Source: Leptofilum sp041987425 (GTDB lineage Bacteria; Chloroflexota; Anaerolineae; Promineifilales; Promineifilaceae). From it: a DNA stretch of 64,000 nt. The position numbers and the translations under genes are program-made. Shown one piece after another: positions 53,293 to 61,465 of this stretch. The notes under the pieces were generated by a model that worked only from the letters and a program-made list of their open reading frames with translations, was not told the origin of the DNA and ran no database searches. Position 1 is the stretch's first letter. Each line of letters begins with the position of its first letter. Location of the stretch: the NCBI GenBank assembly GCA_041987425.1, contig JBHIWP010000003.1:16649-80648 (forward strand). Reading direction: 5' to 3'.

Positions 53293-54504
53293 TTAAAGTC
53301 TGTTTTTGAGCATTGCCGGTAGCAATGCGTAAAATTTGGTTGCTTCCACCACGTCCTTCAGCGGAACGTGCTCGTTTACGGCATGGGCGTAGATTTCATT
53401 GCCCGGGCCAAAGCCGATGCTGGGGATGCCCAACTTACCGGTCCAATAATTGCCATTCGTGGAAAAATCCCACTTGCCCTGCCCAAATGGATCGTCGCTG
53501 GGCCATAAGGCTTGCAGCGTGTCTACGCCAGATTGAACCAACGGATGATCTGCTCCTAGCGCCCAGGCGGGGAAGTACTGTTCATATTCGTAAACAGCCC
53601 CGGTGTGGCTGGGCTCAGTGTAGATCAACTTGCGAATTTCAAAATCATTTTTGTGCTGCTCAGGAATTACGTCTTCCAGAGCCTGGCGCCAATACTCCTT
53701 GGTCTCGCCGAAAGTGACCCGGCGGTCGATAAAGATTGTGCACTGGTCCGGCACGGCGTTGGTGCTGGGGCTGACGCTGGAGACGCGAGTGACGGTAACG
53801 CGCCCCTGGCCCAGAAACTCGTGCGGCTCGAAATCCTTTTCCAGCTCAGTGATGGCCTGGATAACGGGCAGCATCTTGTAAATGGCGTTGTCACCCATGT
53901 AGTTGCTGGCGGCGTGGGCGCTCCTGCCTTTGGAAGTAATTTCCATCTCAATGCGCCCTTTGTGGCCCCGGTATACCTTCATGTTGGTTGGTTCGCCAAT
54001 GACCACAAAGTCGGGGCGTACGCCTTCCCAATCGTGGAAAGCGGCACAGGCGATGCCGTCACACCACTCTTCAATATTGCCCAACACATAACAGGTAAAG
54101 TTATCCAGCAGTCCCAGGTCTCGGGCCATAGCCAACCCGTACACCATGCCAGGCGTGCTGTTCTTTTCATCCAGCGCACCACGTGCGTAGAGCATGCCAT
54201 TCTCAACTTTGCCTTCAAAGGGGTGCCACTCCCATTGGGAGGGATCGCCAATGCCAACGGTGTCCAGGTGGGTGTCGTAAAGCAATATTTTTGGGCCGGT
54301 GCCGATTTTGCCCACGATGGAGCCATATTTGTCTACATACACCTCATCGTAGTTGAGCTTGCGCATCTCTTCGCCCACGCGTTTGCCCACTTCTTCAATG
54401 TCGCTGTTCATACTGGGGATGGCCACAATTTCGCGAAAGAAGCGCAAGATATCCTCTTCGGCGTTGGCGACACGCTGATTGAGGTGCTGGATAGTATCTT
54501 TCAT
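53293..54504 (-). CDS. ygeY: YgeY-like M20 metallohydrolase (selenium metabolism-linked)
   Basis: 403 residues from the second of two adjacent ATGs (54507 is the other), GAGG upstream. M20 ligands: His/Asp in DTHLDTVG, Asp in GALDEKNSTPG, the Glu pair in GNIEEWCDGIA, and His in YAHAVNEH. The segments IDRRVTFGETKEYWRQALED and FSTNGNYWTGKLGIPSIGFG agree with YgeY rather than ArgE. Expected to hydrolyse an amide or carbamoyl amino acid in purine breakdown. First gene of the minus-strand cluster, divergent from the GntR regulator. Confidence 0.9.
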   Translation of the reverse strand: MKDTIQHLNQRVANAEEDILRFFREIVAIPSMNSDIEEVGKRVGEEMRKLNYDEVYVDKYGSIVGKIGTGPKILLYDTHLDTVGIGDPSQWEWHPFEGKVENGMLYARGALDEKNSTPGMVYGLAMARDLGLLDNFTCYVLGNIEEWCDGIACAAFHDWEGVRPDFVVIGEPTNMKVYRGHKGRIEMEITSKGRSAHAASNYMGDNAIYKMLPVIQAITELEKDFEPHEFLGQGRVTVTRVSSVSPSTNAVPDQCTIFIDRRVTFGETKEYWRQALEDVIPEQHKNDFEIRKLIYTEPSHTGAVYEYEQYFPAWALGADHPLVQSGVDTLQALWPSDDPFGQGKWDFSTNGNYWTGKLGIPSIGFGPGNEIYAHAVNEHVPLKDVVEATKFYALLPAMLKNRL

Positions 54505-54715
54505 CATATTTCCTCTTTGGACTCGTAAATATTGTGTGGGGATGTGACAAATGCGCCAGGCATTTGTTTTCGCCCATGCATGGCATTGTACATGATAATG
54601 CCGCGACGTGGTTGGTAAAATTGGTCTGACAAATTTACCGCTTTTTATCACATTTCCAGCCTTCGCACAAGCAGAAAATTGGGCTATTTGCTATAATACC
54701 CGCCCATATTAATGC

Positions 54716-54745
54716 CCAAAGGTCTGACAATTGTCAGACCTTTGG
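54716..54745. promoter_or_regulatory. 30-bp perfect palindrome, probable GntR/UTRA operator
   Basis: Centre AGGTCTGACA/TGTCAGACCT; perfect symmetry from 54716 to 54745, 12 bp before the regulator start at 54758. A further GGTCTGACAA half-site is at 54623-54632, on the ygeY side. TATAAT at 54692-54697 lies just upstream, so the palindrome would cover the regulator's transcription start. Confidence 0.8.
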
Positions 54746-54757
54746 CTGGTGAGATGG

Positions 54758-55483
54758 ATGAACCCAATAAGACCAAGCATTGAACAAGTGGAAATGAGTT
54801 TGCGGGAGCGGATTCGCCAGCGTACGTATGGACCTGGCGAGCAATTGCCCACAGAGCTGGCGCTTACGGCCGAATTCGGCGTTAGTCGCGCCACGATCCG
54901 CACGGTTTTGACGCGGCTGGCGAGCGAAGGGCTAATTATTCGGCGGCAGGGTGCCGGTACGTACGTGAACCAGCGGGTGGGGGAGGTGAATACGCTGGGT
55001 GGGCTGCTGGATTACGGTCGTCTCATCGCTGAGTCCGGCCACCAACCGGCGATTCAGCCCATATCCATGCTGCAGCGCGAGGCAAGTGAGGAGGAGGCGG
55101 AGCGGCTTACCCTTGAACTGGGGGAGCCGGTGCTGGTACTGGTTCGTCTATTTTTGGCCGATGAACGGCCGTTTATCCTGGCGACTAACGTTATTCCGCA
55201 GGCCCTGTTTGTAAGTGAGGAAGCGTTTTACGACGGCCGTTTGCCGCTGCATATTTTTCTTCAACAGTATTGCCAGCAGACCATTGCTTACGCCACTTAC
55301 GAAATCAGCCCGACGCTGGCGGAAGACGACAAAACAGTTCAGCTGCTGAACTGCGCGCCAGGCCAGCAGCTGCTGCAATTTGCCACCACGTTTTATAATC
55401 AGGATGATCGGCCACTCGTTTGGGGCCACAGCACGTACGATGATTCAGTTGTAAAGCTGCGTTTCATACAAAGCTGGGTGTGA
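54758..55483 (+). CDS. GntR-family regulator with UTRA domain
   Basis: 241 residues from ATG at 54758 (GGTGAG upstream); a longer frame reads through the palindrome. N-terminal winged helix (LRERIRQRTYGPGEQLPTEL, then FGVSRATIRTVLTRLASEGL), and a C-terminal UTRA effector domain (about 85-235, RLFLADERPFILATNVIPQA, VWGHSTYDDS at the end). HutC-type regulators bind a catabolic ligand and release DNA. It is divergent from the ygeY-xdh cluster and is its likely repressor; effector perhaps a purine-breakdown intermediate. Confidence 0.9.
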   Translation: MNPIRPSIEQVEMSLRERIRQRTYGPGEQLPTELALTAEFGVSRATIRTVLTRLASEGLIIRRQGAGTYVNQRVGEVNTLGGLLDYGRLIAESGHQPAIQPISMLQREASEEEAERLTLELGEPVLVLVRLFLADERPFILATNVIPQALFVSEEAFYDGRLPLHIFLQQYCQQTIAYATYEISPTLAEDDKTVQLLNCAPGQQLLQFATTFYNQDDRPLVWGHSTYDDSVVKLRFIQSWV

Positions 55484-55584
55484 CCGACCCAGATCCTCTT
55501 CGCAACCTAAACCTCAGATTTTCGCAGGCTAATGATGTTGTGCCCTAACTTTTAAACCAGGTGAGTTCGTTCACTGGATTATTG

Positions 55585-55668
55585 AGAACCCAGATGACGC
55601 GGATGATCACGGATTTTAACTTAGCCTTATCAGTGTGAATTCGTTATATCCGTGCTATCTGCGTTCTA
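55585..55668. repeat. Mirrored low-complexity element (CGCGGATGATCACGGAT words)
   Basis: GAACCCAGATGACGCGGAT and ATCACGGATT are mirrored by ATATCCGTGCTATCTGCGTTC. Same vocabulary as 14501-14560. It lies in the 339-bp gap between the GntR and ROK genes; apart from it and the promoter at 55734-55762, nothing else is recognised there. Confidence 0.5.
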
Positions 55669-55733
55669 TTTCTAGCTTCAGCATTTGCTCTGGTTACTTT
55701 TGAACCCTAACAACATTTATCAAAGGTAGCGCC

Positions 55734-55762
55734 TTGACAGTCCACCAACTCTGGAGCATAAT
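55734..55762 (+). promoter_or_regulatory. Promoter upstream of ROK/MFS genes
   Basis: TTGACA (55734-55739), 17-bp spacer, CATAAT (55757-55762), 60 bp before the ATG at 55823. Confidence 0.7.
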
Positions 55763-55822
55763 ATCGCCACTTATGAAAGAGGTTTTGAAAAGTATTTTGT
55801 TAAGCGGCGGAAAATCTAGGCC

Positions 55823-56833
55823 ATGAACATCAATGCCCTGGTAATGCGAGAGTTTAATATCAACCTGGTTCGTAGAGCACTGCAGGCGAAGCAGGAAGCG
55901 ACCAAACATGAAATCGCGCAAGCGACCGGTTTAAGCACGGTGACCGTGAGCACGATTCTGCAAACGCTGATGGACGAGAACGTGGTATTTGATGCCGGTC
56001 TAGCCGATTCACAAGGGGGGCGGCCAGCCCAACTGTTTCGCTTCAATGAGAGCCATTCCCATGTACTGGTGCTGTTCACGCACGAAGAAAATGGGCTAGA
56101 CATGCTTTATGTGCGAGTTGCCAATCTAAACGGAACCTGTGTTCATGAATACAGCACGCCGCTTACCGAAATAAACCTGCAGACATTCGAACAATACATT
56201 GACGCCGCCATTGAGGAATATGTCACCATCCGCGCTATCGGATTCGGTTTGCCCGGTGTTGAGCTCGATGGAAAGATTGTTTTGCTGGACTATCCTGCAC
56301 TGGTGGGTACACCGTTCGTAGAGCATTATCAGGAGCGCTATCAACTGCCGGTGATCGTCGAAAACGATGTGAACGCGGCAAGCCTTGGCTACTGCCAGCG
56401 AAATCAGATTGAGTCAGACGGCGCGATTCTTTATCTCTACTTTCCGCAGAAGTATCAGCCCGGTGGGGGCATCTACATTAATGGCGAGCTTTACAAGGGG
56501 CAAAGCAACTATGCAGGCGAGGTAGCGGGGATGCCGTTAGGGATCGACTGGAGCGATCCAACCCTCTACACCTCCGCTGAACGCATAAACGAGGCGATTA
56601 CAACGCTAATACGGGCGATCAGCTTTTTGCTGAATCCTCACAGCGTTGTCCTCTACGGCAAATTTCTCACCGCTGCACATCTGGCCGCTATTCAGCAGCG
56701 CTGTAACGCACTTTTGCCAGTCCATTCCATTCCACAGTTACTCCTGGCCACTGACTTCACGCTGGATTATCAGACCGGAATCGTGGCCCAAACCCTTCAA
56801 CTGCTGGAACCTAAACTGTCACTTTCTCTTTAA
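55823..56833 (+). CDS. ROK-family transcriptional regulator
   Basis: 336 residues. N-terminal winged helix (KHEIAQATGLSTVTVSTILQ, about 28-47) followed by a sugar-kinase-like ROK domain: AIGFGLPGVELDG, VENDVNAASLGY and SNYAGEVAGMPLG. The zinc-binding CxCGxxGC motif and a clear ATP site are missing, so it is a regulator, not a kinase. Similar to NagC/XylR repressors. Followed by an MFS transporter 25 bp downstream, which it probably controls. No ACGGCCGT octamer occurs inside the gene. Confidence 0.88.
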   Translation: MNINALVMREFNINLVRRALQAKQEATKHEIAQATGLSTVTVSTILQTLMDENVVFDAGLADSQGGRPAQLFRFNESHSHVLVLFTHEENGLDMLYVRVANLNGTCVHEYSTPLTEINLQTFEQYIDAAIEEYVTIRAIGFGLPGVELDGKIVLLDYPALVGTPFVEHYQERYQLPVIVENDVNAASLGYCQRNQIESDGAILYLYFPQKYQPGGGIYINGELYKGQSNYAGEVAGMPLGIDWSDPTLYTSAERINEAITTLIRAISFLLNPHSVVLYGKFLTAAHLAAIQQRCNALLPVHSIPQLLLATDFTLDYQTGIVAQTLQLLEPKLSLSL

Positions 56834-56858
56834 TATTTCTTTGAAAAAGGCAATTTCT

Positions 56859-58106
56859 ATGATAACGCTACTGTTGCTTATGATTTATGTTGCATTTATT
56901 AGTTTGGGCCTGCCGGATGCGCTCCTGGGCGTGGCGTGGCCAATTATGCAGGTAGAATATGCAGCGCCCGTAAGCCTTGCCGGGCTTGTCTCGATGGTTA
57001 TTTCGGTCTGCACCGTCATTTCCAGCGTATTAAGCGGGCGGGTGCTGGGCCGGTTTGGCACGGGACGCGTAACGGCCGTAAGCGTATTAATGACCGCAAC
57101 CGCTCTACTGGGCATTTCATTCGCGCCCAGCTTCATCTGGCTGGTACTACTCGCTATTCCCCTCGGTCTAGGCGCTGGCTCGGTTGATGCCGGGCTGAAC
57201 GATTATGTGGCCAAGAACTATGCGGCAAGCCATATGAATTGGCTGCACTGCTTTTGGGGGGTAGGGGCCATGACCGGGCCGATTATTATTTCCCAATTCA
57301 TAGCAAACAATGAATCCTGGCGAGGCGGCTATCTCACGGTTGCAATTGTGCAGTTTGCATTGGTGATCGTGCTCTTTTTTACCTTGCCACTCTGGGAAAG
57401 AGTTGCCCGATCAAAAAGAAAGTCTATCGAAATGATGCCTAATGAACCGCTGGGTATGACAACTGAAGAGAAACGGCCGTCTGACAAGCGTGCGGCCGAG
57501 GGCATTTTCTCTCCGCTAAGTATTGACGGCGTAAAGCCTGTTTTGTTTGTGTTTTTATTCTACTGCGGGGTGGAAGCGACCGTGGGGCTGTGGGGCAGCA
57601 CGTTTCTCATTCGGGTTAAAGGGATTGATGTGGTAACGGCCGCAGGTTGGGTCTCGCTTTACTTTGGCAGCATTACGCTGGGTCGCTTTATCAGCGGATT
57701 TGTAACAATGCGGGTGAGCAGCAAGACACTAATCCGCACGGCCGAGATCGCTATCCTGATCGGCGCGATTATGCTGCTGCTGCCGTTACCCAGCATCTTC
57801 TCAATGTTTAGCTTTATCCTCATTGGCCTGGGGTGTGCGCCTATATTTCCTAGCATGCTCCATGAAACACCGGCGCGCTTTGGGGATAAGGACGCCCAAA
57901 ATATCATGGGGTTTCAGATGGCCGTCGCCTATATTGGCACCAGTCTGCTGCCGCCGCTGCTAGGGGCGATTACAGCGTTTACTTCCTTTGCGATTATGCC
58001 ACCCATTCTGCTGGTGTACGTTACGCTAATGCTTGTCAACTCTGAACGAATCAACCGCTTTATGGTTCATAAACGGCAGTTGAGCGCTACGCCGGCATAT
58101 GAATAG
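56859..58106 (+). CDS. MFS transporter
   Basis: 415 residues from ATG at 56859; the open frame extends upstream to 56646 but that part is out-of-frame shadow of the ROK gene. Twelve hydrophobic segments with a charged central loop (about 185-220). The segment GRFGTGRVTAVSVLMTATAL carries the MFS motif A equivalent, and AGSVDAGLNDYVAKNY recalls the FucP/YfkF-like group. Likely sugar transport given the ROK regulator and the acetyltransferase downstream. Confidence 0.88.
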   Translation: MITLLLLMIYVAFISLGLPDALLGVAWPIMQVEYAAPVSLAGLVSMVISVCTVISSVLSGRVLGRFGTGRVTAVSVLMTATALLGISFAPSFIWLVLLAIPLGLGAGSVDAGLNDYVAKNYAASHMNWLHCFWGVGAMTGPIIISQFIANNESWRGGYLTVAIVQFALVIVLFFTLPLWERVARSKRKSIEMMPNEPLGMTTEEKRPSDKRAAEGIFSPLSIDGVKPVLFVFLFYCGVEATVGLWGSTFLIRVKGIDVVTAAGWVSLYFGSITLGRFISGFVTMRVSSKTLIRTAEIAILIGAIMLLLPLPSIFSMFSFILIGLGCAPIFPSMLHETPARFGDKDAQNIMGFQMAVAYIGTSLLPPLLGAITAFTSFAIMPPILLVYVTLMLVNSERINRFMVHKRQLSATPAYE

Positions 58107-58159
58107 GTTTTTCAATTCGTCCGCATTAAGCGCCTATAAGTTTTTACAGGAGACGTCAC

Positions 58160-58771
58160 ATGTCAGAAAAAGAGAGAATGTTAGCCGGCCGACTGTACTT
58201 GCCTTTTGATAAAGAATTGAGTAGTGACAACAGGAAAGCGCGGATGCTCACCAGGTTATTCAACGGCACTACGGAGGAGCAGCAAGATTATCGGCAAATG
58301 CTCCTGAAACAGTTATTCAAGTCAACTGGCAAAAATATTTATATAGAACCACCCTTTAGAACAGATTATGGTTGCAACACTTCACTGGGTGAAAATTTCT
58401 ATGCAAATTACGATTGTATTATCATCGACGTTTGTCCAGTAACAATTGGAAATAACGTTTTCTTTGGTCCTAGAGTTTGCGTCTATACAGCAGCGCATCC
58501 GATTGATGCGGCCGTTCGCAATTCTCAGCTCGAGTATGGAAAGACGGTGTCGATTGGCGATGATGTTTGGGTAGGCGGCAACGTAGTGATTAATCCGGGG
58601 GTGACAATCGGCAGTAATATTGTGATTGGTTCAGGCTCCGTTGTGGTCAAAGATATCCCTGATGGTGTAATTGCCGTCGGCAATCCAGCAAAAGTCATCC
58701 GTGAAATCACGCTTGCTGATAAAGAGAAATGGACGGGGCTCTCAGAGCAATACCGTCAGGAAATTCAATAG
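58160..58771 (+). CDS. Sugar O-acetyltransferase (maltose/galactoside acetyltransferase-like)
   Basis: 203 residues, AGGAG upstream. N-terminal MAT domain (MLAGRLYLPFDKEL), then left-handed beta-helix hexapeptide repeats with FFGPRVCVYTAAHPID (catalytic His in AAHP), GDDVWVGGNVVINPGVTIGS and GNPAKVIREI at the end. Transfers acetyl from acetyl-CoA to a sugar hydroxyl, thought to detoxify non-metabolised sugars. Probably in the transcript with the ROK and MFS genes. Confidence 0.92.
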   Translation: MSEKERMLAGRLYLPFDKELSSDNRKARMLTRLFNGTTEEQQDYRQMLLKQLFKSTGKNIYIEPPFRTDYGCNTSLGENFYANYDCIIIDVCPVTIGNNVFFGPRVCVYTAAHPIDAAVRNSQLEYGKTVSIGDDVWVGGNVVINPGVTIGSNIVIGSGSVVVKDIPDGVIAVGNPAKVIREITLADKEKWTGLSEQYRQEIQ

Positions 58772-58774
58772 ACT

Positions 58775-58942
58775 TCACAAAACAGTCACGAAGTCCGTTA
58801 GCTTCTTTTTGCTGAGGGCATGTTCTGGTACCTGGGCATCTTCAGCCGGGTAACCGACGACCAAATTGATGTAAGCCCGCTCGTTTTTGGGACGCTGTAG
58901 AATTTCGCCCAGGAAGCCCATGGGGCTGGGTGTGTGGATAAG
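58775..58942 (-). pseudogene. C-terminal fragment of nitroreductase-family gene
   Basis: Reading minus from 58942, about 55 codons encode HTPSPMGFLGEILQRPKNER followed by YINLVVGYPAEDAQVPEHAL and a stop at 58775, matching the C-terminal end of nitroreductase-like flavoproteins (SPMxFLxxILxRPxNE...VVGYPAEDA). A stop (58943-58945) and the promoter region of the zinc locus precede it, so the first two thirds are missing. It marks the left border of the second zinc locus, suggesting that the locus arrived by insertion or rearrangement. Confidence 0.75.
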
Positions 58943-58955
58943 TCACGCCTATAAA

Positions 58956-59027
58956 CTTGGAATGCTATAAGAGTTGTTTGCTTTCACATAGTTGAGAATT
59001 GACAATAATATTGGGCGTAGATACAGT
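58956..59027 (+). promoter_or_regulatory. Conserved upstream box and promoter of second zinc locus
   Basis: The 23-bp box at 58956-58978 is identical to 26175-26197; 20 bp later TTGACA (58999-59004), 17-bp spacer and TACAGT (59022-59027). Similarity continues weakly through the leader to the TTG start. Confidence 0.7.
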
Positions 59028-59060
59028 TTTACTTTGATGACAAACACGAGGAACTAAGGA

Positions 59061-59477
59061 TTGCGGCTACAAACTGCGTCATTTGTGTGGAAACGAAAAA
59101 CCTGCCTACACCTTTTTTTGGTGTTAGGAATATTTTTGTATCTATATGGCCCACTCTTGGATCATTGGTTGGGGAGTGAAGTTTATACCAGACCCCACAC
59201 CCATGTCCACGTTTCTAAAGATATTATTTCACAATCCCCTCTCCACCACGAACCTGATTCATCAGTATACTCCGTGGATAAAAACCACCATGAGCATGAA
59301 GAAGGAATTCTTTGCTTCTTGGATATTGATGCACTTTTAGCTTTGCTGCTTGTTTTTAATATTGCTCCACAGGCTCAACTTGTGCAGCAAACACCCCTAG
59401 TTTTTGAGATGATTCACGTTTACCATCAAGTGTCAATCATCCACCTTACATCGTTAGATCCCCCACCCAATATCTAG
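59061..59477 (+). CDS. Small His-rich membrane protein of zinc locus, copy 2
   Basis: 138 residues from TTG, paralogue of 26280-26648. Shared: MRL..ASF..K.KTCLHL, FLYLYxPxLDHWLGxEVYxR, the HEEGxLCFLDIDxLLALLLxFNI core and the DPPPNI end. The hydrophilic loop is longer and different (HVSKDIISQSPLHHEPDSS, KNHHEHEEG), keeping His and acidic residues. Two or three membrane helices. The pattern of conserved frame and variable metal-rich loop suggests metal binding outside the membrane. Not a family I can name. Confidence 0.75.
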   Translation: MRLQTASFVWKRKTCLHLFLVLGIFLYLYGPLLDHWLGSEVYTRPHTHVHVSKDIISQSPLHHEPDSSVYSVDKNHHEHEEGILCFLDIDALLALLLVFNIAPQAQLVQQTPLVFEMIHVYHQVSIIHLTSLDPPPNI

Positions 59478-59510
59478 ACTATAACCTCGTTTAAGCATTG
59501 TTAGGTTGAC

Positions 59511-59533
59511 ACAGGCTATGGTAAAAAGCCTGT
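59511..59533 (+). terminator. Hairpin after His-rich gene, copy 2
   Basis: ACAGGCT (59511-59517) and AGCCTGT (59527-59533) with a 9-nt loop, followed by TATTCTC. Equivalent in place to 26679-26701. Confidence 0.45.
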
Positions 59534-59606
59534 TATTCTCTGTTCGAATAGCGGAACCCTGTTCGGATTCAATATTGCCATTTGCAAAGGTTATACAAGT
59601 CGTATT

Positions 59607-60707
59607 ATGGAAACAACAGACCGGGACACACAACGCTCTCCGGCAGAAAGTCTGGATGGCGAAGATTTATTAACAGAAACGGCCGTTTCCTATCCATCAT
59701 CATCTCGTGCCGTCAACATCATCCGGCTCCTAACGAGTATGGTCGTCTTGCTCATTTTTGCAGGGGCTTTACCAGGGAATATTCGATATTTCCTGGACGA
59801 CAAACTGCAAACCTTTACCACCATCTTTTTGGGTATATTTATTGAAGCCGTTCCCTTTTTACTGGCCGGTTCACTGGTGTCTGGATTCATTGCCGTTTTT
59901 ATAGACCGCGACACGATCACTCATTATGTGCCTTGCCGGGCTGTACCGGCTGCTTTTACTGGCGCACTGCTGGGGTTTGCTTTTCCGGTTTGTGAATGTG
60001 GCGTCGTTCCAGTCACCAGACGTTTGTACCAAAAAGGATTGCCACTTCCTGTCGGTATTGCTTTTTTACTCAGCGCCCCGGTCATCAATCCAATCGTATT
60101 AGCCAGCACCTATGTCGCTTTTGGGTTTGGTCCGATCCTTATCGGCCGTTATGTGTTGACCTTTCTCATTGCCTTCGTCATCGGGATAATCTTTCACTTT
60201 GCCAGGCCGGAAGAAGTATTACGCCCCGCAGAGGAAACGGGGATTGGTTTAGTCAACAATTACAACAACCCTCCAACATTGACAGATGGACAAGGACAGC
60301 AGCGTGGCTTGCTGGCTGTTGTCACGGCCGCAGATGACTTTTTGGATATGTCTCGCTACCTGATTGTGGGCTCTTTACTGGCAGCCGGTATGCAAACGTT
60401 TATCGCTCAAGGGGTTTTGCTAGAGTTTGGCAGTGATAGCACCTTGTCGGTTGTGGCGATGATGATATTGGCCTTTGTCCTCTCCATTTGCTCCACCGTA
60501 GATGCCTTCCTGGCGCTTTCTTTTGCCAATGTTTTCACGACGGGATCGGTTCTTAGCTTTTTGGTTTTCGGTCCGATGGTGGATATTAAAAGTGCGCTCA
60601 TGTTCTTAGGCGTTTTTCGTCGTCGGATTGTACTGTACCTTATCTTACTGCCACTCCTTTTTACCCTGCTGGCCGCTATTTTTATCAATTTGAATCTAGG
60701 ATTATGA
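59607..60707 (+). CDS. UPF0718/YraQ-family permease
   Basis: 366 residues. Hydrophilic N-terminus of about 35 residues, then eight or more helices in two blocks. The motif FPVCECGVVPVTRRLYQKGL with two Cys and one Glu is a hallmark of this family, as is SICSTVDAFLALSFAN with a Cys in the second half. Probably metal or metalloid transport; in this locus zinc is likely. Overlaps the next gene (ATGA). Confidence 0.88.
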   Translation: METTDRDTQRSPAESLDGEDLLTETAVSYPSSSRAVNIIRLLTSMVVLLIFAGALPGNIRYFLDDKLQTFTTIFLGIFIEAVPFLLAGSLVSGFIAVFIDRDTITHYVPCRAVPAAFTGALLGFAFPVCECGVVPVTRRLYQKGLPLPVGIAFLLSAPVINPIVLASTYVAFGFGPILIGRYVLTFLIAFVIGIIFHFARPEEVLRPAEETGIGLVNNYNNPPTLTDGQGQQRGLLAVVTAADDFLDMSRYLIVGSLLAAGMQTFIAQGVLLEFGSDSTLSVVAMMILAFVLSICSTVDAFLALSFANVFTTGSVLSFLVFGPMVDIKSALMFLGVFRRRIVLYLILLPLLFTLLAAIFINLNLGL

Positions 60708-61465
60708 TGAATACAAAAACCATCGCCAAAGTCGTTGTTTTTATCAGTTTGGGCCTGTTTCTCGGCAGTCGTTTGCTCAATGGAACGCTGAGTTACTATA
60801 TTCACCCACGCTTTAATATTTTGACGGCCTTAACGGCCGTTGGATTAATCCTGGTCGGTATCGCCTATGCGCGTCGCAACAGGCAGGCAGCGCCGCACGA
60901 TGATTCTCACCATCATGACCATGATGGACATGAACACCATTCCCATGATCTTTCCTGGTGGGGATTGGCTATTTTGCTCCTGCCCGTCCTGTTAGGGGTG
61001 TTTGTGCAACCCAAACCATTGGGAGCCAATGCGTTGGCAAACCGGGAGATCAATGTCGGCTCGCTCACCTCTGCCCAGGCACCGGAAAGCAGTCAGCTGG
61101 CCGTTATTGCCACCTCTGGCGAACGCAACATCCTCGACTGGTTATATCTGTTTCAGCGCAGTGGGGATATGTCCCAATTTAATGGCGAAGAAGTGCATGT
61201 TATCGGCTTTGTGTATCAGGATGAACGATTTGATTCTGAGCAGTTTATGGTTAGCCGGTTTACGGTGAGCTGCTGTGTGGCAGATGCTTCCCCCATTGGC
61301 CTGATTGTTCAGTGGCCTGAAACGGCCGAATTGCAATCCGACGAATGGGTAGAAGTAGAAGGCACGCTGCAAATGGGAAAATTTAATGATTTGGAAATAC
61401 CCATACTCATTGCCGACAGCGTCACACTGACAGACCCGCCTGCCCAACCCTATTTATTCCAATGA
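60704..61465 (+). CDS. TIGR03943 family membrane protein (YcgQ-like)
   Basis: 253 residues. Two membrane helices at the N-terminus separated by a His-rich cytosolic or external loop (HDDSHHHDHDGHEHHSHD, about 65-83). The C-terminal domain has FTVSCCVADASPIGLIVQWP and SDEWVEVEGTLQMGKF, the family signature. It is almost always encoded after a UPF0718 permease, as here. Likely a partner subunit that binds metal through the CC pair and His run. Stop and next start overlap (ATGA). Confidence 0.88.
   Translation: MMNTKTIAKVVVFISLGLFLGSRLLNGTLSYYIHPRFNILTALTAVGLILVGIAYARRNRQAAPHDDSHHHDHDGHEHHSHDLSWWGLAILLLPVLLGVFVQPKPLGANALANREINVGSLTSAQAPESSQLAVIATSGERNILDWLYLFQRSGDMSQFNGEEVHVIGFVYQDERFDSEQFMVSRFTVSCCVADASPIGLIVQWPETAELQSDEWVEVEGTLQMGKFNDLEIPILIADSVTLTDPPAQPYLFQ

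Noticed and set aside
56646..56858. Long N-terminal extension of the MFS transporter
   Set aside because: That segment overlaps the end of the ROK gene in another frame and is not hydrophobic; ATG at 56859 starts a proper first helix.
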